Source of the DNA: Amaranthus tricolor
Taxonomy: Eukaryota > Streptophyta > Magnoliopsida > Caryophyllales > Amaranthaceae
NCBI RefSeq assembly: GCF_026212465.1
Contig: NC_080058.1
Span: 21,022,200 to 21,086,199 of the forward strand
Direction of reading: 5' to 3'
DNA length: 64,000 nt
The first letter of the stretch is position 1. Each line of letters starts with the position of its first letter. The translations under genes and the position numbers were made by a program. Below are positions 29,201 to 40,719 of the stretch, piece after piece. A model generated the notes under the pieces. The model worked only from the letters and a program-made list of their open reading frames with translations, was not told the DNA's origin and did not search any database.

Positions 29201-29451
29201 TTCATTGCTAATTGTTCATTGTTCATTGTTCATTGTTCGTTGTTATTGTTCATTGATCATTGATTAATGATATTTGTTCATTGTTCATCATTCATTGTTC
29301 ATTGATAATTTATCCTTGTTTATAGTTCAACATTCATTGTTAATTGATCATTGATCCTTGTTCATTGTTTTTTGTTCATCATTCGTTGTTCAATGTTCCG
29401 TTGTTAATTGTTCATTATTCATTTATCAACTATCCTTCTTCATTGTTCATC
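26212..29451. repeat. degenerate TTCATTG heptamer array, segment 1
   Basis: The sequence can be read almost entirely as 7-bp words close to TTCATTG: TTCATTG, ATCATTG, ATCCTTG, TTCATCA, TTCATCG, TTCATTA. Because 7 and 3 share no factor, the perfect repeat gives the same seven-residue protein repeat (F-I-V-H-C-S-L) in all three + frames. That explains the many open frames there. No gene is seen. A ~400-bp pair of similar blocks is visible at about 28,850-29,340. Confidence 0.92.
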
Positions 29452-29670
29452 GATTTTACGGGTTTTTAACCGTTGTTGGCACTTTTGCGCATAAAGTAGC
29501 TCAAACTTGGTTTGTTTTGCACGCAATTTGGCACATAACACTATTTGGTTTTATTATTGTGTTGAAGTGGTTTGAATTGAAAATCATAGTCATATGCTAG
29601 AAATTACGTATTAAGTTGCGATTTTATGCGTTTTTATGCTTCTTTGGCACGAACATCTATTTTCTTTTAG

Positions 29671-29930
29671 TGCTGTCGACAACCTTCTATTTCCGTTGAT
29701 TGCGGCTACTACACTCTCAAATACATGGACGATATCTTAAAATCCGTGAAGGAGGTTGGAGTCGAAAACATAGATGCCGTAAGTATTTGTTACGTTCTTA
29801 AATTATTATTATTGGTAAAATCTAATATTTATTAATCTTTTGATTTTATATTATATTATAGGTTTTATACGACATTCAGAGTGAAACACGACCTCGGAGA
29901 AGTGGAGAGATGCGCGAATTAAAAGACTAG
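29671..29930 (+). pseudogene. Ulp1-type ORF2, last two exons (copy 2)
   Basis: The acceptor TTTTCTTTTAG precedes an intact 36-codon Cys exon at 29,671-29,778 ([17 protein letters not shown] in the middle), followed by a GTAAGT donor. The final exon starts at 29,862 with VLYDIQSETRPRRSGEM and stops early at 29,928-29,930, where the Lys codon AAG of the other copies is TAG. Upstream exons are missing, so this cannot encode a protease. Confidence 0.85.
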
Positions 29931-30194
29931 ATTGCCGCGTATCTTGCTAATTTTTGTCCTTGATAAATTGTAATTAGTATAGATTTTTTAGGACATTAAT
30001 GTATATTGTATATATATGTACATACATAATATAATATTATACATACGATCGAGAGTTTATTATTACAAAGAGATTATTGGTGATTATTTGTTATCATCAT
30101 TGGATTATTATTGGATTAATCATTGTTATTACATTGTACAATATTATTGGATTATTATTAGTATAAAATGAAAAAAGAAAAAAAATAATAATAA

Positions 30195-30411
30195 CTATTT
30201 GCTGCGGTCATCCCCCAAAACCACAGAAAATAAGTCCAATTATTTGCTGCGGTTTTGGGGGCTGACCGCAGCAAATAATGCCCTTTTTTGCTGCGGTGTT
30301 AAACCGCAACATTTAAAATCGGCCATTTGCTGCTATCACTATTGCTTGGGGCGAAAACCGCAGCAAATAATGGCAAAAAAACCGCAGCAAATGAGGTTTT
30401 TTCCAATAGTG
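30195..30411 (+). repeat. CACTA 3' subterminal repeats and terminus (copy 2)
   Basis: TTTGCTGCGGT/ACCGCAGCAAAT pairs as in copy 1, with GAGGTTTTTTCCAATAGTG at the very end. The sequence resumes as the heptamer array at ATCATTCATTG. Confidence 0.85.
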
Positions 30412-32250
30412 ATCATTCATTGTTCGTTCATCATTGAACATTGTTCATTGTTAATTATTCAATTTTTATTGTTCAATATTCATTGTTTATTGTTCATCGT
30501 TCATTGCTCATTGATTATTGAACTTTGTTCATTGTTCATCATTTATTGTTCATTCATCATTGATCCTTTTCAATTATTCGTTGTTCATTATTCGTTGTTC
30601 AATGTTCCATAGTTATTTGATCAACTATCCTTCTTCATTTGTTCATCGTTCATTTTTCATTGATCATGGATCCTTTTCAATGTTCATCTTTCATTGTTCA
30701 TCACTCATTATTCATTGATTAACTATCTTTCTTCTTAGTTCATTGTTCATTGTTTATTTATCATTGATCCTTGTTCATTATTCATCAATTGATCAATGAT
30801 CCTTTTTTGTTGTTCATCATTCATTGTTCATTGTTCATTGTTCGTTGCTCATTCTTCATTGTTAATCATTCATTTTTAAGTGAACATTGATCCTTCTTCA
30901 CTGTTCATCAATTATTATTCGTTGATCAATAATCCTTTTTCATTGTTCATCATTCATCATTCATTGTTTATCCATCATTGATCCTTCTTCCTTATTCGTT
31001 GTTTATCGTTCATTGTTCATTGTTCTTCATTCATTGTTCTTTGTTCATTATTCATTGAATATTGATCCTTGTTCATTGTTCTTTGTTCATCATTTGTTGT
31101 TCATTGTTCATTGTTTATTGCTCATCGTTCATTGTTCATTGCTCATTAATCCTTATTCATTGTTCATCATTCATTGTTCATTGATCGTTGATCCTTGTTC
31201 ACTGTTCATTGTTCATCATTATTGTTCATTGTTCATTGTTTATTTTTCATGGATCATTGATCCTTGATCATTGTTCATTGTTCATCGTTCATTGTTCATT
31301 CATCAACTATCCTTTTTCATTGTTCATCGTTCATAGTTCATTGATCGTTTATCCTTATTCATTGTTATTCGCTCATTGTTCATTCCTCATTGTTCATCGC
31401 TAGTTGTTCATTGATCAACTTTACTTGTTCATTGTTCATTGTACATTGTTTATTGATCATTGATCCTTGTTCATTGTTCGTCAATCATTGTTTATTGATC
31501 AATAATCCTTGTTCATTGTTTAGGATTCATTGTTCATGGATCATTGATCCTTATTCATTGTTCATTTATTGTACATTGAACATGTATCCTTTTATATTTT
31601 TCATCATTCGTCTTTCGTCGTTTATTGATCATTGATCCTTGTTCATTTTGATCGTTCATTGTTCATTGATCATTGATTCGTGTTCATTGTTCTTCATTCA
31701 TTGTTCTTTGTTCATCAATCATTGTTTATTGATCAATGATCCTTGTTCATTGTTCATCATTCATTGTTTGTTGATCATTGATCCTTGTTCATCGTTCATC
31801 ATTCTTTGTTCATTGTTCATTATTCATTAATTTTTGTTCATTGTTCATTGTTTATTGTTCATCGTTCATTGATCATTGATTATTGATCCTTGTTCATTAT
31901 TCATCATTAATTGTTTATTGATCATTGATCCTTGTTCATAATTCATGATTCATTGTTCATTGATCATTGATCCTTGTTCATTATTCGTGGTTCATCATTC
32001 GTTGTTCAATGTTCCATTGTTCATTGATCAATTATCCTTGTTCATTGTTCATCGTTCATTTTTCATTGATCATTGATGCTTTTCATTGTTCATCATTCAT
32101 TGTTCATCACTCATTATTCATTGATCAACTTTCTTTCTTCTTTTTTATTGTTCATTGTTTATTGATCATGGATCGTTGTTCATTGTTCATCAATCATTGT
32201 TAATTGATCAATGATCCTTTTTCGTTTTTGCATCATTCATTGTTCATTGT
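30412..32250. repeat. degenerate TTCATTG heptamer array, segment 2
   Basis: Same heptamer words as segment 1, with frequent TGATCA palindromes (ATTGATCATTGATCC). No gene or RNA is seen. It ends in ATTGT, the target duplication of the solo LTR. Confidence 0.92.
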
Positions 32251-33495
32251 TGATAACTGGCGTCTAGCACGTCGTCAATACTAAAAGCCTTGGCTACGTA
32301 AAAAATATTTATAATCACCGTGATACTACTTCAACGAGTATAACGGTAAGTCCGCGGTCGAACCATAAGGACAAGGGATGCTAAACTAAATACTCGGTGT
32401 GGGAAGGTTATATGAAAGTTTTGTTGCTGGGTGAACTTAACTAATAACAAGAATAAAAAGGGGAATTCAACAATGAAAGAAAAGTGAGGACTAGAATACG
32501 TCCACCCTAAGACGGTTTATTGGAAATAAAGATAAGCTAGTTCAAGGGAGTTCGAACAATAATCCACCAAGACACTTTAGACATCCAGAGGAAGTTGGTA
32601 ACCCTATAAGCCACGCGAACGACCTATAATCGCCGTATGTCTCTCTGGGAGTGGCAAGACAAGATTCGAATTGAATATCTATCAACAACCATCATCAACG
32701 TCAACCCTAATCCTAACATACTAGAGATAAAAGCAATAAACAGGGAAACCATTAAAGGAATTGAAGAACATGAAAGCATTAAATCTAAACTAAGAAAGCA
32801 TTAAATGAAAGCATTAATGGAAAGCAATAGGAGAAAGCAATAGAGGAAAGCAATAAAGACATCAAAGCATTAAAGAAATAAACTTACATAAATGAAGTGA
32901 CATGAAAGTAGATGAAAGCATAAATGAAGAACAATAAATCTACACTATGGCAAAAAGTAAAGAAAAGCAATGAAAGAGTGATGTTCTAGAGTGAGGGACA
33001 AAGGCACCCATACTAGGCATCATGGGTTTTATAGAAATGATAGGTACTTATAAGGTACGGGACAAAAGGGGTAAAAAGCCCTAAAAGCCCTCGAGAATAA
33101 ACTTGGGAAAAAAACAAGTTGCGTAGAAAAAGACCCCCATTCGGCCAAATGGAGGTGTCATTCGATCGAATGACGGCTCATTCGACCGAATGGGGCTTCA
33201 TTAGCCATTTCCAGCATGTTTCAGCACATTTTCTTGAAGTTCTAAGCCCTTGACCCAAACGAATCTTTGAAGGCTTAGATGGCTCCAATACATGCCTCTA
33301 ATCTTCGATCAAAGCGTCTAAATGTCGTAGCAATGTAAAATACCTTAAAATCTACAAAAATACCTGAAATTACCTCAAAACACCATGGACACAAGAATAA
33401 GGTAAAATCATGGGTAAAGTGTATAAAAACATTTTAAATCGCGAGACTTGACAATACAATGAGGAGATAAATGTGCTCTAAAAAAGAGCACATCA
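32251..33495 (-). mobile_element. solo LTR, reverse orientation
   Basis: It starts TGATAACTGGCGTC and ends GAGCACATCA, so both ends are TG...CA. It is flanked by perfect 5-bp duplications ATTGT (32,246-32,250 and 33,496-33,500). Its reverse complement matches the LTRs of the element at 33,827-47,701, including the start TGATGTGCTC, the TTTAATGCTTTC-rich part and the end GACGACGTGCTAGACGCC. No internal region remains, as expected after LTR-LTR recombination. Confidence 0.93.
33027..33033 (-). promoter_or_regulatory. TATA box of the solo LTR
   Basis: TATAAAA on the minus strand, at the position matching the TATAAATA of the related LTRs, just before the TTCTAGAACATCA-like region. The assignment rests on alignment with the other two LTRs. 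Confidence 0.55.
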
Positions 33496-33826
33496 ATTGT
33501 TCATTGTTAATCATTCATTTTTAATTGATTATTGATCATTGATCCTTTTTCATTGTTCCTCATTCAACTTTAATTGTTTATTGATCATTGATTCTTGTTC
33601 TTTGTTCGTTGTTCATCATTCATTATTCATTGATCATGAATTCTTGTTCATTATTCATCATTCGTTGTTCTTTGTTTATTCAATTATTATTGATCCTTGT
33701 TCATTGTTCTTTGTTCATCATTTGTTGTTCATTGTTCATTGTTCAATGTTCGTCGTTCATTGTTCATTGATCATTGATCCTTATTCATTATTCATCTTTC
33801 ATTGTTCATTTTTCATTGCTCATCGT
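33496..33826. repeat. degenerate TTCATTG heptamer array, segment 3
   Basis: About 330 bp of heptamer array between the solo LTR and the full LTR element. It begins with the ATTGT duplication and ends with ATCGT, the target site of the next element. Confidence 0.9.
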
Positions 33827-34130
33827 TGATGTGCTCGATTTTTAAGCACATTTATCTTCTCATTGTAGTGTCGAGTCTCGCGTTTCAGAATAGTTTTGAC
33901 ACACTTTACGGATGATTTTACCTTGTCCTTGTCTCCATTGTATTTTGAGGTAATTTCAGGTATTTTCGGAGAGTTCGAGATATTTTACGTTGCGTACGAA
34001 ACTTAAATGCTTTGATCGAAGATTAGACATGTGTATCGAAGCTTTCCTAAGCATTCGAAGTCTTTTGCAAAATCCTCACAAAGCCCGTAAGCCATCTCGA
34101 GCTTCAAAGATACAATTATGCTAAGGAAAG

Positions 34131-34310
34131 AACTCATTCGGCCGAGCCACAACTCCATTCGGGCGAAGCAAGATACGATTCGGGCGAATGGCTTTTAGAA
34201 CTCAAGGAAATGTGCCAAGACTTGCTGGGAACCCCGAATGAAGCCCCATTCGGTCGAATGGGTGCCCATTCGGGCAAATGCACCTCCAATTTGGTCGAAT
34301 GAAAGCCCCA
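34131..34310 (+). promoter_or_regulatory. cluster of CATTCGGNCGAATG-type palindromes in U3
   Basis: Several copies of CATTCGG..CGAATG occur, for example CCATTCGGTCGAATGGG near 34,248, plus half sites. Related clusters lie in the solo LTR (33,136-33,205, with CATTCGATCGAATG and CATTCGACCGAATG) and in the 3' LTR (46,520-46,760). They lie 80-260 bp upstream of the TATA box, a reasonable place for activator or repressor sites, but no factor can be named. Confidence 0.5.
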
Positions 34311-34385
34311 GACTCCGCGACTTCTTTTCTTCGCAAACCAAACTTCGAGGGCTTTTAGGGCATTTTCCCATTTTGTTTCTTAGCT

Positions 34386-34393
34386 TATAAATA
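34386..34393 (+). promoter_or_regulatory. TATA box of the 5' LTR
   Basis: TATAAATA in CTTATAAATATCCCACATTTC. The same context is found in the 3' LTR at 46,837. It is likely the element's transcription start region, now cut off from the internal part by the CACTA insertion. Confidence 0.65.
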
Positions 34394-34765
34394 TCCCACA
34401 TTTCTGTAAAAATGGGGGATTCCTAGTTTGAGTGCCTTTGTGCCTCATTTTAGAACATCAACCCCTTTAATGCTTTCTCAAGTTTTTCCCCTAATATGGA
34501 TTTGTAGTTGTTCATTCATGCTTTCATCTACTTTCATGTCACTTCATTTATGTAAGTTTATTTCTTTAATGCTTTAAGGTCTTTATTGCTTTCCTTTATT
34601 GCTTTCTTCTATCGCTTCCCTTTAATGCTTTCATTTAATGCTTTCTTAGTTTAGATTTAATGCTTTCATGTTCTTCAATTGCTTTAATGCTTTCCTTCTT
34701 TATTGCTTTTACCTCTAGTATGTTAGAATAGTTTCTTTAGGGGTTTTAGGTTAGAGAAACCCTAG

Positions 34766-34975
34766 AACTAGTGGAAAAACACGTATCTGCTGCGGTTTTC
34801 TTTAGACGCAGCATTAAATAGCAAAAAAAAAGGAAAAAGAAATAATCTACAAATGCTGCGGTTTTCTTAAAGCCCGCAGCATATAAGTTATTAAATGTTG
34901 CGGTTTTTCTTAGCCCGCAGCATATAATCAATTATATGCTGCGGTTTTGCTCAACCCGCTGCAAATAGCCTTATT
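34766..34975 (+). repeat. CACTA 5' terminal inverted repeat and subterminal repeats (copy 3)
   Basis: After the terminus, motifs GCTGCGGTTTTC and GCCCGCAGCATATAA alternate up to about 34,970. Most copies here have GCAGCATAT where copies 1, 2 and 4 have GCAGCAAAT, and the 3' subterminal region of the same element also uses GCAGCATAT. Copy 3 therefore seems to belong to a separate subfamily. Confidence 0.85.
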
Positions 34976-35830
34976 TCTGAAAATTTAAAACCCGCGATGC
35001 AACGATCATTTGCTCAAAACCTTCATAAACTGTTGTATTCTCGCTTAAACCCACGACTCTTGTTCTTCAAGTTCTTTAATTTCTTCAAGTTCTTAAAATT
35101 TCTTCAAAAACCTATAAAAATCTGTTCTTCTCTTCAATCTGTTCTTCAAAAACGCTATGGTGTTCTTCGTTTTCTTCAATACGACTGTTCTTCAATCTGT
35201 ACTTGTTCTTCATTTTCCTTAAACCCATACGACATTTGCTTCTCCATTCTTCCTGCTTCTTCTTCCTCATAAACCCACGACATAAGTTTTTTGCAAGTTC
35301 AACACATAAGAATTTTTGGACTAATTACATAACCCACGAAATCAAGGTAATTTCTATTTGTTTTGTAAATTTGCAAGTTTATATTTTTATTTTTTCACTT
35401 GTAATTTAGTAATTTAGTTAAAAATGTAGTTTGTTTATTATTTGCATATTTAGTAATTATTTGTGAATGTGGTTTGTGTGGTTTATTAATTATTTGTATA
35501 TTTTGTTAAAAATATGGTTTGTTGTTATTCTTGTCTTTAATTTTTAGAATTAAAATACTTATATTTCTAAGGTTAAATGATTTAATTTTATTATTTATAT
35601 TTAGAATATGATTTTATTTATAATGTAGTGCTTAATATGTTTGGTTATATAGAATTAGAATATGTTTGGTTATATAGAATTAGAATATGAAGTATATGAA
35701 GTATGAAGTATACAATGTTAATTATTCAAAGTATATATTTTTAGGTTTAAATATGTTTGTTATAAATAAGTATATATGTTAAAAGTTGTGTATTAAATTT
35801 GTTTTGAATTAATTAATCACACTAATTAGG
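34976..35830 (+). other. CACTA 5' leader and probable leader intron
   Basis: No protein homology is seen. A CT-rich stretch with repeated TTCTTCAAGTTCTT (35,050-35,250) resembles a transcribed leader. A GTAATTT donor at about 35,346 and an ATTAG acceptor just before the ORF1 ATG at 35,831 would bound a ~480-bp AT-rich leader intron. The short open frames here are not convincing. Confidence 0.4.
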
Positions 35831-38639
35831 ATGACAAAAGATCGTTCTTGGATGTATGGAAGCATTGAATCGTCAGAATTTATTGATGACGTATTAGAAT
35901 TTTGTAGTATTGCGGTTGAACTTCAAGTTAGAACGGGGGGAGTTGGTTTTTATTGCCCATGTGACACTTGTGGCAATGTGTCAAAGGTAGATAGTCTTGT
36001 ATCCTTGGGGAGCACATACTTCGACGTGGGTTTAGGCCTCAATATCATGTTTGGGTTTGGCATGGTGAGGAAAGAGTTTACAAAGAGAAAAGTGTTGTTG
36101 AGGACGTCAATAATGTGGCTGATGTCAATGAGGATGTAGTAGATCAAGTTGATGGGTATGAGATAGATGAAGAGAATGTCGAAGAGCATGTGGATCGTGT
36201 TGATGAGATGATGGAGGGAGTCGAGGATGAGTTAAGAAAACGTCCTCGTGTTTTTGACTTGTTGACAGAGGCTTCTCAAAAGCCTTTGTACCCTGGATGT
36301 ACAAAGTTCACCAAACTAACAGCAGTGTTGACAATTTTCAACATTAAGTCAAAGTTCAATTGGAGTGACGCTAGATTCACAATGTTATTAGAAGTGTTAG
36401 GTGAGATGCTTCCTGAAGGAAATGAACTTCCAAAATCGACATATTATGCCAAAAAGCTCATGTGTCCTTTCGAATTAGAGCACCAGACGATTCATGCGTG
36501 TGTTGTATCGGAATGAAAACGAGAACTTAGAAGAGTGTCCTAGGTGTGGGTTATCGCGTTACAAGCGTAAAGGGGCTCGAGATGCTAAAGGGCCCCCGGC
36601 TAAGGTATTGTGGTATCTTCCAATAATACCTAAATCTAAGCGCTTGTTTTCTATAAAGAAAGATGTGTTAAATTTGAGGTGGCATGCAGATATGGTGAAG
36701 AAAGTTCACTTGCTCACACATCCATCTGATTCTCCGGAGTGAAAGATTATTGATAGGTTGCATAAGACTTTTGGGGGATGAGGTTTGCATTTTAAGGCTC
36801 GGGCTGTATACTAATGGAATGAACCCATTCGGCAATCTTAGTTCTCAACATAGTACTTGGCCGGTACAGTTAGTGATCTATAATTTGCCACCTTGGTTGT
36901 GTATGAAGCGTAAGTACATTATGCTTTCGCTTCTTACCTTGGGTCCTAAACAACCTGGTAATGACATAGATGTATACCTTGCAACTCTCGTTGAGGATTT
37001 GAGAAAGATGTGGGATGAAGGCGTTTCCGTGTTTGATGCATATGCTAATGAGGAGTTCACCTTGCGTGCAATGCTTTTATGCACCGTTAATAATTTTCCG
37101 GCATATGTCAACTTATCGGGGTATAAGCACAAAGGGAACAAAGCATGCCCAATATGTATCGATGACATGGAATCCACATGGATTCCTAAGTGCAAACACG
37201 TATTCATGCACCATCGAAAGTTCCTCCCACAAGACCACTAATATCGTAAAAAAAAGAAGTTGTTCAACGGGGAGGTTGAGGACCGTGTAGCTCGTCGACC
37301 GTTGACCGGTTATGAGGTTTATGAACAGGTTAAGGTAGTTGAGACTGTATTTGGTAAAACGGGGCAAGTGCAAGGGGGTGAAGACCGATTATGGAAAAAA
37401 GAATCAATCTTTTGGAAGCTTCCATATTGGAGAGATCTACAAGTTAGGCATTGTCTTAACGTTATGCATATAGAGAAAAATGTATGCGATGCCAAACTCG
37501 GAACTCTCATGAACATTCCGGGTAAGACAAAGGATGTTAAGGCCGTGCGAGATTGTTTTGAATATAAGGGTCTTCATCCAGAGTTAATGGCACATGTTAA
37601 GGTGAGTAAGAAAAGAAATAGAGCTGATGAAGTTGGTGGCAGTAACAAGGGAAAGGGCGGTAAGAAGAAGATGAGTAATGACAAAGTTTATTTGCCTCCA
37701 GCTTGCTACACATTGTCCAAAGTAGAGAAGCGGACATTTTGTGAGTCTTTGTATGGCATTAAGGTTCCGTCTGGGTACTCATCCAACATGAAGAGATTTG
37801 TGAGCCTAAATGGTGAGTTGAAGTTGGGAAGCATGAAATCACACGATTGCCATGTAATGATGCAAGTGTTCTTACCAATTGCAATCCGTGGAATACAGCC
37901 AAAACATGTGGGATATGCTATTACCGAGCTATGTTCGTTCTTCAACACAATTTGTAGTAAGTTCTTGATCCCTTTAATCTTTATGCAAGTTTGAGATGTA
38001 TTTTCCACCTTCGTTCATTGACATAATGGTTCATCTTATTGTCCATCTCGTTCGTCAGATCAAGCTTTTGGGTCCAGTTTTTTTAAGCTGGTGTTATCCT
38101 TTTGAAAGACACATGGGCTTTTTACAAAACGAGGTGAGGAATCCAGCACAACCCAAGGGGAGTATGATTCAAGGCACAGTGAACGATGAGATTAGTAACT
38201 TTATAGCCGAGTATTTGGCCATGGCAAAGCCTATTGGACTTCCCACCTCTCAACATGAAGGAAGGCTTGAGGGAAATGGAACAATTGGTTCCAAATCGGT
38301 CACACCTCCTCAAGACAGCCTTTTTTACAAGCACACTTGTATATGTTGCATCATATTCCGGAAGTTCATCCTTTTTTGAGTGAGCATCTTGATATATTGC
38401 AAAAACATCATTCTGAAGGGGATAGGGCATTGATGCAGTTGTATAACAAGATGTTTATTAATTGGTTTCATAATTGAGTAATATGCGAAGAACTCAAGGG
38501 TGTATCCGAAAGTGTTAAGTGGTTAGCTTTTGGTCCTCGTGATGATGTCCACAAATATGAGGGTTACGATGTCAATGGGTTCACATTTTGGACTGAGGGT
38601 CAAGACAAGAAGTCATCTTATCTACAGAATAGTGGGGTT
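35831..38639 (+). pseudogene. CACTA ORF1, tnp2-family transposase, decayed
   Basis: The start MTKDRSWMYGSIESSEFIDD opens the transposase-associated N-terminal domain, with a CPCDTCGN zinc-type motif. Then come CPRCGLSRYK, the tnp2 core (NPFGN, NDIDVYL, FTLRAMLLCTVNNFPAY, CPICIDD), VMHIEKNVCD, and DUF4218 (PPSFIDIMVHL, YPFERHMGFL). A DUF4216-like start (GYDVNGFTFWTEGQDKK) breaks off at about 38,639. Damage: a one-base loss in a G run near 36,006; a ~13-bp loss near 36,500; TGA at 36,740; a frame change at the G run 36,773-36,777; TAA at 37,239; a missing stretch near 37,960-37,995; TGA at 38,475. The usual Asp of the DG.NPFG block is Asn (TNGMNPFG), which may by itself remove a catalytic acid. 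The family role is cutting and joining element ends. Confidence 0.92.
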
Positions 38640-40719
38640 CACATTGGGTCAACCTTGCGGAAAATGGCGTAGGCAATATGAAAAACAAATGGGCCTTTGT
38701 ATCCGCAAGATTTCCATATTGCACGCATGGAACGAGGATCCAGAGGGTTTCAAGAACTCTCTATGGAATGATACTGTGGTAAGCAACTTTACTATTTTTA
38801 TTCATTTAGTTTAATTTTAAAATTAATTTAATTGACACTAATAAATATAATTTTTTTCGTAGAATCTTTTTCACATCGAGAGCGATGAGGAGAAGAAGAA
38901 TGTGTTTCTTTCAGCTGTTGCCGAAAAATTCAGAGATTTCAAATCCAAGCTAGTAATTGACTGGATCACGAAAAAACGTGCCCGTACGATCAAAAAGGTT
39001 AAAACGGGAAACGAAGATGGAGAGCAAGCACCATCGAAGATTCCCTACGAAATATGGGGTCACATATCGAAGAGGGAATGGGAGGCTTTTGTTGCCAAAA
39101 GAACCACTCCCATTGAAGTTGTAAGTATTTCATATTATATTATAGTTTTTAATTTGAATTTACTTCTTTTGATAGAATCATTAAACTAATATATGACATT
39201 TGATTTCTATTGAATAATTAGGAAAAGTGTGTTAAAGCTTCTGAATCAGTAAGCAAAAGGACGTTTTACCATCGCTTGGGCCCAAAAACGTACGATGAGG
39301 TTCGAAAAGAGTGGGTGGATACTGCTGCTGGAGATCGGGTGCGAGATTGGTATTGCGAGCTTCATTCCCGAGATGCAAGTGGTATATTTACCATTAATGA
39401 TCCGGTAACGAAGAAGGTTGCTGATGTTGTGGTGAGTTTTGAAATTATTAAGTATATTCTTGATTTTTTTTGTATTCTTTGGCTTTGATTTACATATACT
39501 AATTCTTATATATGTCACTTTTTATTTGAACAAATGGGCTGGAAGGAAAAAGAAGCTACGAGGGTGTTCACCCCAAGAGGCAATGTTGACGCATTGCATA
39601 TGGTCTTAGGGAAAGACCATAGAGGGCAGGTAGTCGGAAAAGGAGGCATCCGCGTGGGGTTAAAGAAGGCATTCGGCAAAGAGTGTGTTGCTACTCAATC
39701 CCGAATGATGCTACGGAATGAAGTAGCAACCTTCTGAGCAGAAATTACGAGGGACGTTCTCGCCAAACTGGCACTCGTGTTGCAGAAGATGGGAGCACCC
39801 ATTGTTGACTTGGCAAACCTGATTGTCGAGGATCAGGAAAGTCAACATGCGGATCCTAATGCTTCGGTCGAGCCAACACCCGAGCCCATTACCCCCGTAG
39901 CACCCCAGCCCATTACTACCCCTGAAGGGAAAAACCCCACACCGGAGACCATAAACTTCGTTGCTCAAAATCCGGAACCAACTCCGGAGCCAGTGGTAGA
40001 CATAATTTTCAGGAGGCGACTCCTTGTTCTCTTTTGCTGCCTCAGTTAGTTGTTGCTAGTGATGGCGACTTAACTGAGGTTGCATATGGTGTGGCCCAGC
40101 CAACCAAAGAGGGCCAAACAGTGCATTCGATGCCTGTTACAAGTGGCCACATCAGTGTGACCGTGGTAACTATTCTAAAGGGGTTTGAAGAATTCTCACT
40201 CCCGGTTCCAATGCCAGAATGGAGCCTTGAGAAACTATCAGACGCCCTAGGTAGTTTCGTCACATGGCCATATGTTTGGGTCCGATTCACTAAAATGGTA
40301 ATAATCATTTGTACCTTATTTATTTTTATTGTTTTATTTGCATGCTTGCACTAATTTAATTGTACAAATTGGAATAGCAAAAGACTCCGAAGGGATCTAG
40401 GAGAGAGATCGGTTCCTCAGCAAAGGTGTCGACTGGGTCAAAGTCGATGCCAAGCACTGCAATTTTGAATAATGCGGAGCTAAAAGATCTCTCTCAAGAT
40501 TGCAAATGGCTGCACACTTGTGCATCTCGCATTAGTGAGGAGGACCCAATCATTCTAAACCTGTAGAAGGAACAATTCTACTTTGTAGAGAGCCCATTTG
40601 TAATTATTGGTCCTAGTGACATTGGGCAATTTTTGAGAGGAGATATGCTGAGCATAGCTCTTATCCATGTCCACATGAGGTAATGTTCATTATCTTACAA
40701 GTTAGGCATTGTTGTTTAT

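Larger units (their letters stand above)
29452..30411 (+). mobile_element. CACTA element, 5'-truncated 3' end (copy 2)
   Basis: It begins abruptly after GTTCATCG of the heptamer array with intron subrepeat sequence (GATTTTACGGGTTTTTAACC). It then carries the Cys exon, an intron, the last exon, a short AT-rich stretch without a long microsatellite, subterminal repeats and a terminus ending CCAATAGTG at 30,411. The terminal repeat has changed from CACTAG to CACTAT. No 5' end is present. Confidence 0.87.
33827..34765 (+). repeat. 5' LTR, part 1 (left of the CACTA insertion)
   Basis: Matches 46,215-47,213 of the 3' LTR. It includes the U3 with CATTCGG/CGAATG motifs, a TATA box, and a stretch of TTTAATGCTTTC-type short repeats at 34,555-34,715. 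It ends in CCCTAG, where the CACTA element begins. The terminal TAG is the target duplication. Confidence 0.92.

Noticed and set aside
35950..38430. Minus-strand frames opposite ORF1 (for example 36,878-37,207 and 38,122-38,430)
   Set aside because: Shadows of the tnp2 gene; the plus strand carries all recognised domain motifs.
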